Source: Centroberyx gerrardi (lineage: Eukaryota; Chordata; Actinopteri; Beryciformes; Berycidae). Taken from it: 64,000 nt of DNA. The first letter of the stretch is position 1; every line of letters begins with the position of its first letter. Positions 38,659 to 50,500 of this stretch are shown here, one piece after another. The translations under genes were made by a program, and so were the position numbers. Below the pieces are notes generated by a model, which did no database searches, was not told the DNA's origin, and was given only the letters and a program-made list of their open reading frames with translations. Where the stretch lies: positions 21,293,480-21,357,479 of the forward strand of contig NC_136010.1 in assembly GCF_048128805.1 (NCBI RefSeq), written 5' to 3'.

Positions 38659-39441
38659 TGTTTTGAGGACTTTTATTATTAAGCTTATTAATATGCTTGA
38701 ACTGTTTTCTGATTGGTTAATGGTTTGAATGGAAAAGTTTGAATTGTTAAGTTAAGAAAGTTAAGTTTTGTTTTCCAAAGTAGGACTCATTTGACTTTAA
38801 AAATGGTGCAAGAACGCTGTTTTACCTTTTTACTATTATAAGTGGTTTTAAAATAAGAGCTTGAATAAAAAAATGATCATTGATGTGAAATGTTTTGTTG
38901 TTAATGAAGCTATTTTATTATTAATACAGTCATCTGTTTTTCTTCTATTTCCCAAGGTGTTTTTTCTCCATCAACCCAGAGAAGGGAACTAAAGTGGAGA
39001 AGAAAAACACATCCCATCTTCACGTGAACCCCAGAGTCCATACCTTGATTCAGGAACTTTCGGATCACGAGTGGCATGATGTCTGAATATGGACTAAACT
39101 CAGTAAGATTTATGGCATGTGATGATGTGCCCCACTCACAGTTTGAAGGTTTGTTTCAGCTTATTATCTGCTCAGTTCTTTAAGCTTAAGAAGCAAGTAA
39201 AAGTTTCAGACGAAATTGTTACAGAGTTTGTATGCAATTGTTACTGAGTTTTATTGCTCTTGTATTTCCTCATTTGCATGCCTGTACCTCAATTTGAAGA
39301 GCTTGTTTGAAGATATTGGTACATTTGTTCTATTTATTCTAATAAGGAAATGCAGTAATCCTTAAAGGGTGTTAAAAATTCTTACATTTATTCATAAAAA
39401 ATATGCCCTCTCTTTCTCTATTTTTCTACTAAACTGCACTG

Positions 39442-40320
39442 CTATAAGAAGGCAGTCTGAAATCGTCTAAGATAGAAGTGTTCAATCTGCCTGTAATGTA
39501 TAGAAACAGTTTCTATTTTTCACTGAGCAATAATCCGAGGCAATGAAAAATACTTTTAGACAGTTTTACAGTTTATATTTGAGATTGAGTCATAGAACAG
39601 GATTTTATGCCTTTAAACAATGTTTGTTTGGTATTTTTCAGTGAAATTGAATGGGATTAAATGTACAATAAGCTATTCTAATGTTTGTAAAGTACATATT
39701 ATGAATATGTATGTTGAGAAATGACAGATGTTGTTGTTCACTGCTTTGAGGTTAATAAATTCTTGGAAAGGCAAGTTATTATTGGAATTGTTTTAATTTT
39801 TCAGTACAGTAACTTAAGGTATATCTAGCTTTGCTTTTCAATTTTTAGATGCTTAATCTGTGTACACTGAGTTACATTTTTCACATTTCTGCTAAAAGTC
39901 AAACATCTATAAGAAGGCAGTGCAGTTTAAATGAAATCGTCTAAGATAGAAGTGTTCAATCTGCCTGTAATGTATAGAAACAGTTTCTATTTTTCACAGG
40001 CGATGAAAAATACTTTTAGACAGTTTTACAGTTTATATTTGGGATTGATATTAGATAGGAGTCAGAACAGGATTTTATGCCTTTAAATTGTAATGAATAC
40101 ATTTTACAGAAAATTCAATTGCAGTATTTAGATGTTGCTTTCACTGTAAAACTCTTGTCATTAACACTGCAAAATACACTACATTATAAACAACTTTTGA
40201 GTAAAATTTGCAGAAAAATTCAGTAAAATGACAGTCTTATAATGAGGCTTTTACAGTTAAACAATGTTGTTTGTTTGGTATTTTTCAGTGAAATTGAATG
40301 GGATTCAATGTACAATAAGC
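39442..40320 (+). repeat. Subterminal direct repeat of the CACTA-like element
   Basis: The segment 39,442-39,672 (from CTATAAGAAGGCAGT to TGTACAATAAGC) recurs at 39,907-40,320 with an extra stretch inside the second copy. The repeat unit holds short TTTTACAGTTTA-type motifs. Confidence 0.75.
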
Positions 40321-40822
40321 GACAACTGCATGTCAGTCTTACTGAAAGAATTAGTTTAATAGCAGCGTGGTCATGCTAATTCAGCAGAAAAGGGCTGTTG
40401 GATTTACAGGTTTAAAATGTAAATTTTTGGTAAATTACAACAGTTTTAAACTGTAAAATTTACAGGTTCTGTAAAGTTGTTTACATTTTTACTGTATTTT
40501 TTACAAAATTATTCTGGCAACCACAGCTGCCAGTTTTTCCCAACGGGATACTTTTTAAAGTGCAGGGTTTAACAAGCTGTGCATAAAGACAAGCCTGTGT
40601 GGGTGGAGCTCCTCTTAATCATAGCTATGAATGTTCAGCAGGAAACCCATGGGGAAGAGGAACTTGTTAATTGAGATCTTGATCCTCCAGAGGTGTTGGC
40701 TATAACTTCAAACTCTCCATTTATTTTTCTGATATTTTATTAGCTCAAGCAGGCCACACTTGAGGGCACAATTTAATGAGGTTTGTGCATTGTTTGTATT
40801 TGTGGGAGCCACCAACCATACA

Positions 40823-40851
40823 GTGTGTGTATATATGTGTATATATGTGTG

Positions 40852-40887
<36 letters not shown>

Positions 40888-40899
40888 TATATACATATA
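40823..40899. repeat. (TA)n/(TG)n microsatellite, unit B
   Basis: Expanded version of the 11,021-11,044 tract. The alternating Y-I frames on both strands are repeat artefacts. Confidence 0.9.
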
Positions 40900-42420
40900 G
40901 AATTATCTGGGAAATGGAACACACTCATTTGGATAACACAATTTGCATGCCCGAGATTTCACCTGAATTCATTGCTCTTTTGATCTTAAAAAATAGTCTT
41001 TCAAGCGCACATAGGCTTCATTCTGACTGACCCGCTGACTAGCAGCAGCAGGAGCAGCAATTATCCTGACAAAGCATACACATCTGTGTATGTATGAATA
41101 TCTTGCTAAGAATTGGAAGCCTTGATGGATTTACCTAGTCTTTTGTGTTGTCCTGATGCAGTCTTTTTCCTCCCTGTATATCTCATGCTCAAGTTTACCA
41201 TGACAGATGCCTTTGATCTACCAACTCTTCTATTCAGTTGCTTGTCTATCAAATCACCCCCTTTGTGAACTTCACCTCAGTTGTTAACAGTGGAGATTTG
41301 GTCAGTTGGATCAATAATCAGTCACAATGAGAACTGTGCGGGAAAACCTTCAGGAAATGCTAATGTTATACTACACTGCTGATTGGTTTAGGCTATTAAA
41401 GAGACTTTGTTTTAGGTCAAACCTGGGTCAAATAATATGTGCGAGTAATTATTAGCATTTGTTTTAATCTGTTAACATCACCGGATGGGTGAGCCTGCCA
41501 CAGGGCAATGTAATGAGTGTAAGAATGATTTGACAAACTATTTGAAAGTCAAATCAGTATACTGTTATATGATTGACAATTTACCTTAAAGTGCCTTAAT
41601 TGTGTGTTGAGGTTAAAACAAATGCTGCGTTAGTAGTTATTTGACCCAGGTCTGTTTTAGGTCTGGCTGCAAAATGACTTCCCTTTTCATTCCAGCGCAC
41701 CAACCAGAACTCGGCATATAGCTGAACCTTCAGATCACTTTGCTGTATCCATTCTGTAGGCGACTTCTTATAAGACAGCTTTACTTATTCTGCTGGGAGA
41801 CTAGTCGTGACTGCTGATCTATTTCAAACTCATCGGATATTGCGGTCACGCCTCTCACTTTCCATTCTGGCTCGCCATAAAAAGTCTCAGTGGACACTTA
41901 ATGCCTTTCAAAACACTACATTAGATCTGTAAATCTGCAGGATATTCAGAGAACATGAAATGGATATTCAGTTGAAGTGTTCCTGACCTTCGCTAGCACC
42001 TCAACGAGCCACAGCTCTGTGCGCAGGGCAGCAGGGCAAGGACAATATACTTGATGAAAATGACAAAGAGCTAGGAAAGCACGGCTTGAATCTAACATCA
42101 TTTCTTATTTCTAAACATTACCATGCAATTGTCATCACATCTGAAAAAAAAATCCCTTTTCAAATGTGTGCTGCATTTCATACTTTCTATTACAAATCAG
42201 AAAAAGATTATAATCTTCATGCTAAACTACATAACTCAAGTCGTTAACTGACCAAAAAGAAATTGGTAAATACTGTATGCCCTAATATTGTCTAAAATGC
42301 CTGAACATAATGAGAAATAGCTATGTCATAAAGATTTATCTATATTGTTCATTGTCAACAATGTCTTATTGACTTTTAAGATTCTCAACTGTTTTCTGTG
42401 AACAAATCATCAGTTCTCTA

Positions 42421-43410
42421 ATAGTGCGATGGCTTCAGAAAGTATTCAACCCCCTTGACCTTTTCTGCATTTTGTGGCATTGCAGACTAAACACAAAATA
42501 GATTAAATAGTGATCATTTAACAATCTACACAAAATACTCCAAAAAAAGGTAAGAACATGTTTTTAGAAATCTTTGCAAATTTATTGAAAATGTATTGAG
42601 TCAAAACTTTGTAGAAGCCCCTTTGGCAGCAATTGCAGCTACAGGTCTTCTTTGATACGTCTCTATCAGCTGGGCACATTCGGATTTGGGGATTTTCTCC
42701 CATTCTAACGTGCAGATTTGCCCCATCACGCTTCACAGTAAGAGATGGTGTTAGATGGGTGATAAGCTGTGCTAGCTCTTTGTGTTAACAGCTGAAAAGT
42801 TAAATTTTCGTTTAGGGAGACCACAGAATCTTTTGCCTCACGCTTTCAGAGTCTCTCACTGCCTTTTTACCAACTCTACTCGTGCCATAATAGGTCTTTT
42901 TATAAAGCGCAGCACTGACTGTTGTCCTTCCGGCAGGATCTCCCATTGCAGCCAATAAACTCTGCAGGTCTGTCAGAATGGTCCTTGGTCAGCTCACTGA
43001 TCAAGCTCCTTCTTGCCCAGTTGCTCAGTTTGGTCAGACTCTAGGAAGAATCTGAGTAGTTCCATTTTTTTCCAGAGAAAAAAAGATGGAGCTTTTGTGA
43101 ACTCCCAACACTTTAGAAGCTGTTTTATACCCTCACCCAGATCTATGCCTCCTTATAATTCGGACTCTGAATTCTGCAGACAGTTCCTTGGACTTCATGG
43201 TTGAGTTTCTGATCTTACATGCGTTTATACGGATATATGCGCTTCATTCTAAATCATGTCCAATCAAATGAATTGGCCACAGATGGACTCCAATCAATTT
43301 GTAGACACATGAAGGACACTGAAAATAATTTGGATGCACCTTAACTCAATTTGTCGCTGCAGAGATATAAGAGTGTCACTGCAAAGGGGTTGAATACTTA
43401 TTACAAAATC
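42421..43410. mobile_element. Tc1/mariner-like fossil, unit B copy
   Basis: Same fossil as at 12,556-13,540, shared because it predates the duplication. It differs by about four bases deleted near 43,305. Confidence 0.75.
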
Positions 43411-43843
43411 AGTTCTTGACAAATGAAACTGGCTCTTGTCGAGAACGGTTTAGAATGCCAAATTTGCTCTTGATGTAGGTCGAAAGAATACACAACTTTT
43501 TCCAGTGAATTTATTTTACTTGAGTTAGATTAGCCTTAGATAAAACACATGAACATTAAATAAGTGACCAATTAAAATAGATTAGAAATCGTGTGCATTT
43601 ATTCAATCTCCAAACCATTACCTTTGTTGTCCTTCTGCATTTTTGTGCCAAAACCAAGATGAAAACACGTACATCATCTGCGCAAACAAACATAAATGAA
43701 AACATAAGCCAGATGCTGCGAATCTAATCCATTCATGCAGAGCCCTACTGATGTTTTTGCTTTGGCAAGCTTCCTGTGAATCTGATGTGAGAGCTGCATG
43801 AAAAGGTCCATGTTGAGACAGCTGTCAATGTCCATTTCACCTC

Positions 43844-45110
43844 TCAGCTTTCATCTGCCTCCAGGTTGATGTTGTTGCCAAACTTGGCATAGAGCTGGAC
43901 CTTCAGATCACCCAACACTTGCTGGATTGCTGACACTCGTTCTTCAAGGTCCTTGACCTCCTGCTCCAGCGCTTCCTGTACGATAAAGAACATGGAGTTA
44001 GAGGATAGAAATCTCAAACAAAAGCTGTATGTTTTTCTAACGACCCATTTCCTGAGAGTCTTAAGACTATGAAGAGATCTCTAGATAACTGAGAAACTCT
44101 ATGCAGCAGGCACCTTGGCAGCTTCCAGCATCTCTTGTGTCTCTTCCTGGGTGTGGCTGATAAAGACGTCACCAATTTAATAACTGATCAACAGAGAGTC
44201 GTCGTCGAACATCATGAGGTCATCACTGGCATCCTGCAGGTTCTGCAGGGATTTCTGAATAAAGACATTAGCAGATTGTTACAGTGTTTCAGTTCTATCA
44301 GCAATCAATACCACACTAAATGTCATCAGTATTATCCCAACAGTGCTTGGGTAGTATGACTGAAACTAGGTGATGTCGTTCTAGAGCTGATCATTCAAAC
44401 TTCCCAAAATGATAAACAATACAGTCAGATTACATAATAGAAAATGTATAATCATAAGTGTATTTAGACAGAACAGATTTTATTTTTTCTCCAAACGTTT
44501 ACAGACTTTGTGTGCAATTCCCAAACTTTTCAAGGTTTGACAATGGTCATATTCATTGTTGTCTTGTTTATATGACAGAAACACCCGAGTTAAGTCACAC
44601 AACACAAGTCACAGCTCTTACTTTCTTTGCTTCTATTTCATCTTTAAGTTCTGTCATTCGACTTGTGTTCCTCGCGAATTTATTGATCTTCTGCTGGTCC
44701 TCGAAAGTGACATTAACATCTTCAACTGCCTGCAAGTGGGAGAGAAGGGAAATCTATTATTAGCCAAGCCCAGCTAGGCAGATCTGCCTGTTCATTTCAT
44801 GCAGGTGATATTAGCATAGCTATCCAGATAGCTTGACTGCTGGCCTTGTCAACACTTACTGTCACCATCACACCTTTCACAAGCTTGGCAATCATCATCA
44901 TTATCATCCTCATCCTCATCCTCATCATCATCATGAAAAGGCTGGCAGGCTAACTCAGGACTAGCGTGTCAGCTATCTAAGCTAGCTAAGCCCGTCCGCT
45001 TTTTTGGTGTATGTTTGCAGACGAACCAGCAACGAAAGCCTTTGAATACAACATTAAATATTATTCATTCAATTTAAACTTACTACAGTCGTTTTCATGG
45101 TGGCTGCCAT
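43844..45110 (-). pseudogene. pfdn4: Prefoldin subunit 4, copy B, nonsense mutation
   Basis: Exons line up with copy A: 45,084-45,110; 44,622-44,729; 44,114-44,254; 43,844-43,975. Exons 1, 2 and 4 are intact in frame. In exon 3 the motif IPYQIGDVF of copy A is changed: the CCT proline codon is AGT (Ser) and the CAA glutamine codon is TAA (44,177-44,179). The product would stop after about 70 of 135 residues, losing half of the core and the whole second helix. Intron 3 is 138 bp against 1.7 kb in A, and the exon 3 donor region has lost two bases (GTGCCT instead of GTGGGC). Exon-skipping rescue is unlikely to give a normal prefoldin fold. Confidence 0.9.
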
Positions 45111-47265
45111 CTTCGCTTCCTCGACTTGAGAGGCAGGGTGCTCCAACTGACCAGTCTAGCTGTTACTGCCACCTAGCGGAATGGACAACCCAGAGTACAA
45201 GTGTGAAGAAATAAAAACACTTCATTTTGTCAGTTTTGTCCAATTAAAAGCATATATTGGCTGATGTTTCATCGTTCAATTACGTTTAAAATAAAACAGT
45301 TAATATTATATATATAATTAATTGAAAGAAATATGGCATTCAACTATAGGCCCTTATCAGAAATCCACACACACACTAGACTAAGAAGTGTGATCAATTT
45401 CAAGATCAGTGAGAATTCAGCTAATTCAGTGTATGATTTACCCTCAGAAATATGCCTACTTTTTATTTTTTTATTTTTTATTTTTATACAATATCTCAAA
45501 CTCGTGATTAGATTAACCGGAACTCTTCCTCTGTAAACATTCCTACAGCAAACAGAACTGCGCCCAAGTTCAAATATTTACTGAATGCATCTATAAAGCT
45601 AGAGAGATTATTTAGATTTTCATGCTGAAGGTGCATAGGAATACAATGCAATCCACTGAAACAAAGACAGTAAATCTGCAACTAGGCTGTACGCTACTCT
45701 ATAGCCTACCAAACATGTGGGAAATCTTGTGGTTTTGACCTGAGTTGAAATATGTCTTGATATGCCATTTGTTCAAACTAAACTTGGAATAAAATCAGTA
45801 GCCTAATCAGCTTTAGCCTTTGTAATGTTCATACTATTAGCAGAAGTAGTAGGTTGTTATGCATTGGCACATCACTAGTTCTCACCCTAACAGTGTAAAC
45901 TATTGAAAAGAGGTTTCTGGAACTGAAACGTTCTCTTGGCTGTGTCCAGTCCCACCATGCCTTGCATGAAGTCAAAAGTGCACAGTACAACCAGGGGAAT
46001 CCAACTCCCACCTCAGTATGCAGCCTATAGGCTACAATGGGACATTGTGTTCATGGATTCCAAGCTTTGTCATAACAAATACAGTGAATAGGCTACTGCA
46101 CAGTGCTTATGTTCATATGTGAAAATGGAATGGATCAACAATCAACATTTCTTATTTTCTTTTTTTTCTTTTTTTTTTTTTACATATCCTTCTTTTGCAT
46201 TTATCCATGGTAAACTACACACATACCTTGTGGTTAGGTTAATTTGCATTAAGTGGCTTTGGTATCTTTAGGGATGATTAAGCAAAGTAGCCTATGCAGT
46301 GTTAGGGAAATTGTGTGCATTGTTATTGTTAATGTCATCCACAGCTAGCATAATCTTGGCACAACATTTACTCACAAAAACAATGAGAAAAACAGAAAGA
46401 GGAGGAAGATGAAAGGAAATCACATTGATGTTCTACAATCAGTTGGACTTTGATCTGTGAAAGCCTCTCTGATATGTGTTTGACAAATCGCATTGACAAA
46501 TCCTCTGATGAAGGCCAAAGACATTTGAACGTGATGTGGAAGTCTCTGAGGACAAGTGATTTCATTAAAGAGTTCTCTGTCTGTCTTGATTAATTGTGAT
46601 AATAGATACTGTTGCCCTTTAGCCAAACAACTTTTTTCATCAAATAAATGAAAGATTAAAGGATAAATAAATTAAGCATTAAAGCAATACAGTGGATATT
46701 TCAGGGCATGTATATGTCAAATGAGTTATCATTCAACAGTCTAATTTATTAGCAAACTTAAAAAAAAAATATATATATCATAAATGATAAATGAGAATAA
46801 ATGAGATGATCATAAATGCTTAAAGTTTCTCTTCAAAATGAAAAAGTGGGGCCTGGTTCATATCATAATATAACAATAGTTGTACAGATGCATCTATTCA
46901 TTTTTCAGCAGTTTGGATAAGTGCCAGACCAAGCAAATAACCAAGTGGCTCACCTGAGCCATGAATATCCTTCACATGCATCCTGTTTCTTCCCAGCCAC
47001 ATTCGTCAACAAAACGGAAGGCCTACTGTGTCGCCTTATCACATTCTGCTTGATTAGGCTGTAGCCTAATGTCATCATGATCTCATGGGGTTATTTTCAG
47101 AGAATTCACTGTGAGATTACCAAGAGTGAATCACAGGTGCTTTTACTAAGAGTGCCGTTACTCTTCTTGGGTTGATGGTGGGCTCGTCATTGTAGGAAAG
47201 CCAATTGATTACTTAAAAACAGTCCCACCCATTTTTAAGCACACACAAAGTACTGCTGACTACGG
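45111..47265. promoter_or_regulatory. Divergent intergenic region, unit B
   Basis: Counterpart of 16,893-19,028, now upstream of the complete bcas1 gene. It contains a short inserted stretch (AACTGCGCCCAAGTTC near 45,556) and a variable poly-T tract near 46,160. No coding content is recognised. Confidence 0.5.
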
Positions 47266-47273
47266 TATATATA
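47266..47273 (+). promoter_or_regulatory. bcas1: TATA box of bcas1, unit B
   Basis: TATATATA lies about 120 bp before the donor (CACAAG|GTAAGA, 47,387) of the noncoding first exon. Transcription probably starts near 47,297. Confidence 0.65.
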
Positions 47274-47596
47274 CACAGTCGGGCAGGTAGCTGGGCAAGT
47301 CCATCTCTTTGACAGACACGGAGTCACTTGCCACATTTTTCCTTCAGGAGGGGATATAGCTTGTTCATTTACAGAGGAGACACAAGGTAAGATATTACAC
47401 TTTGAATGCTGTTGAAGTTTAGACAATGACAAAACATAAATGGGAACGTTTGTACAAGCTATTTTATCAGCTAATCACTCAAAAAGGAGTGGGCCATTAT
47501 TGATATTTTTGTTTTCCCATGCAAAATGTATCATTAACAAAATGGACCTTGCTAATTGCTTCTATTTTACTTCTGTAGGTCTCGACTGGGACAAAT

Positions 47597-50500
47597 ATGG
47601 GGAACGAGCATTCCAAAAACAATGAGATAACAATGGTAAAATTATATATTTTTTAACTAACTTGAAAATGTAAACTTGTGATATTATAGCATTGCAGTAT
47701 AATTGTTTTAGTGCCTCAAAACCAGTTGCTGTTGAGATACACAGGGGAAAGTAGATTAGCTGAGGTCTTGAACCAAACGTTTGAGCCTGGAAGCTAATCA
47801 GAATTGCTGGATGCCATGAATGTCAGTTGACAGTCAAGAGCAGTGCTTCTCTTGCAATTTAACCCCTTGTTAAAGATGTCTTGTGAACTGTAGATCTGGC
47901 ATAGACTAACATTTCTGTGTTTTTCATAGAATGGGAAAAACCTTGAGAAGCATGAAAATGGCGTGAATGGCCATTCTGTAAACATCACATCCAATGGCTT
48001 GGAGATTGATGGTGAGTGTCTAGGTTTCAGTATTTTTTTCTTTTTATAGAGATAAATGACAGTAAGACATAAGGACGTAACAGAAATACAAGAAAACATA
48101 CAGATAAAATGGTTCCTTCAGTGCTACTGATAATATATACATTGTTATAACTTTTGAAAATCTCTGATGATAACAGAAGATGATTCTTTGCTATTCCTTC
48201 TAGTTATAGACCAAACAGTCATTAAGCTCGAAGTTTGGACTTAATTTCACTCTCCTTTATTTTAATTCAATGTCTGTTTTGTTTTCACATATATGAGAAT
48301 TCATGTTATGCATGGACAGACACAATGAATTGATATTTTCATCACCAAATGAAGGGATTACTCTGAGCTGGACTCTGATAATGCTTTGTAAACACAGTAG
48401 ACTCCCAGCTGTATTGGGTATCGAGTCTTACAATGTAAACTATAGGCGTAGCCTCAGACATGGACAAGGTGTAGCTATTTGATCTGTCATGGTGTAGTTT
48501 TTCTCACCGCATTAACAATTATGTTGTAGGATTCCCACTGGTACTTGAGTTTGCCTAAGAGTTAATATTGATCTTTGACTGTTAAAGCTAATATCACTCT
48601 TTCCAGAACTGACTAGCCCATGTTTACCTCATGGAGCCTCATGGAGTCATAAGTAGTATGATGGCATAACATTCAAGGCTGTAAAAACTGCATGGATTTC
48701 TCTCTATTGCAGTGGTATCAGTTGGGAACTGTTCTGGTAAAGCAGAGAATGCATTAATATCACATAAATTATTGATAAATAAGATTAATCAATGCAACAG
48801 AGACTTCATATAGAAATGATCTAAATTAATTATATTCCACTGTCTGATCCTAGAGAGAACATGACCCAAGGCTACTGATAATATAATAACAATGTTTTTG
48901 TTTTTTTATTTGCAGTTACCAGTGAGACAGCTGTCCAGCAAAATGGCAAGCCTGTGTCATTAAACTCTTACACAGACTCAGTTGAGCCTGATTTTGTGAT
49001 AGTCGAACCGGATTGCCAAAATGATGAAGATCAAGTTATTTCTGAAAGCCCTGACCCCACCACTGAAAAGGAAGAGGTCAAGGAAACTAAAGAGGAAAAA
49101 GTAAAAGTTAATCTTTTTGGAAAAATATTCAAAACGAAAAAAGAATCTCCAACCAGTGAGGAGAGTGTTCAAGAAAATGAGAGCTCAAATGAAGATCAAA
49201 TGGATGTAAGTCCTCCTGCCACTGATCCACAGCCTGTAAGTACAATTCTCTTGTTCATTTTTATGTTTTCCTCTAATCTCTTTTCAACAGTCTTAATTGC
49301 TTCAAATCATTCACATTGTATTAGATTCACTTCAAATTGTTGACTCTATCAGTGCTTTGATCATTCCCATTATAAAATATTGCAAACAAAGATAATCAAA
49401 TCATTTGTGTAATTATGAAACAGTTGAATTAAATTAGATTCATCATTGTGACTAAGCACATGGTTATGTATCCCAGAAACAAAAACCCAAACTGCATTTT
49501 ATTTAAACAAGAATGTTGATTTTCATGATGAAGGAGTCAAGTTCAAGTGGAGAAGAAGAAGATACCACCATGGACATCATCAAGCAACCAGAGGAATCTG
49601 AACCTCCACATCACCAAGCTGAAATGGCGACACAGACGGACGAAAAAATGGAAGTTGATATTTCAACGCAAACTGAAAGTGAGTGCAAGGATGATGATGA
49701 TGCAACCACCAACAATGAGACCCCAGGGACTGTAACAGAAGCGCTAGCCCTTATGGAGACAGCAAACGCTGAAGAACATTCAGAGAAGGAATCTGCTGCT
49801 ATTATTGCTGATGAACCTGTTGAAGAGATTGCAAATGAGGTGGTCACGGACAGCCAGCCAACTGAGGTCATCTTTGGTGAAGTGGTCACCAGGGAGAACA
49901 ATGAGATGTGTGAGAATGTGGTGTACAGGGCAGAGTGGGTGGAAATCACTGAAGAGATTGTAGACAGCCTCATCAACGGTGTGGAAGAGAGCATTACCAC
50001 CCCCGAGGAAGCTGAACCAGAAATCACTACAGGACCAGAATCTACCCCAAAAGAATCCATTATAGAAGATGAAATAATTACAGAAGAGGAAAATAAGGTT
50101 GTGGAAGATGTGGCAGTGGAGGAATCTTCCAGCCTTCCTGAAGAAATTACAATCCTTGAAGTGGGGGCAGATGGTGGTGTTGAGGCAGTTCTCGAATCCA
50201 CTGACAATGCAGCTGTAAACATGTCACTAGACCCAAGAGCTGATGAAGTAATTACTGAAGACAATGATGAAGTAACTGCAGTGGATATGTCAGTTGATGT
50301 GGTGCTGATTGAAACCGCTGAACCTGAACCTAATCCTATCACTCCTGAGGCTGAGGTGGGAGATAGTGTCAACTCCCTAGAGGAAGAGCTAGTCACTATG
50401 GTGATGGAAGCAGTTTCTGAGGTTGTTTCTGAGGAGCCAGAACTCACACCTGCCACTCAAGAGGTGCCTGCTGAAGAAATTTCAGTCACTCCTGATGAGT

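Larger units (their letters stand above)
36293..39086 (+). pseudogene. SAMD3-like gene carried by the transposon, frameshifted
   Basis: Begins MTDLEQTFLRTTITEILPDV (ATG 36,295 right after an acceptor AG) with a SAM-like domain (LQSLGVETYDDLL, then in another frame EEADLLSALRPIQARKVLAA). Exons: 36,293-36,498; 36,638-37,701; one around 38,050-38,191; and the last from about 38,957 to TGA 39,084-39,086 (FFSINPEKGTKVEKKN, ELSDHEWHDV). The middle exon contains RAAIQDTYGCIYWDLKFLPL and EEWPFWFDELGMAVHF. At least two frameshifts are visible: one at about 36,431 after YDDLL and one at about 37,459 (QKGNGS then stop, while the next frame continues LNYMNTVCVYKNKKFLQAVT). It resembles the many fish proteins annotated as SAMD3-like. 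Function is unknown. Transcription is in the same direction as the transposase. Confidence 0.7.
31038..40562 (+). mobile_element. 9.5 kb CACTA-like (CMC) DNA transposon with three genes
   Basis: The ends are CACTGTAAAAAAATG and, inverted, CACTTTAAAAAGTAT. They are flanked by a 2-bp CA duplication (31,036-31,037 and 40,563-40,564). Unit A has the empty site (GAGCCAGGGTTT near 10,757), which fixes both borders. Subterminal DNA is full of short motifs of the ACTGTAAA/TTTACAGT type in both orientations, and the right end has a CTGGCA/TGCCAG palindrome, as CACTA elements do. It carries, all on the plus strand, a C2H2 zinc-finger ORF, a transposase and a SAMD3-like gene. All three show damage or unclear joints, so the copy is probably immobile by itself. 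Family naming rests on ends and target length only. Confidence 0.85.

Noticed and set aside
37977-38728. Three overlapping Ser/Leu-rich open frames of 176-234 codons
   Set aside because: They exist because the (TC)n tract contains no stops in any frame. Only the short piece at about 38,050-38,191 belongs to the SAMD3-like gene.
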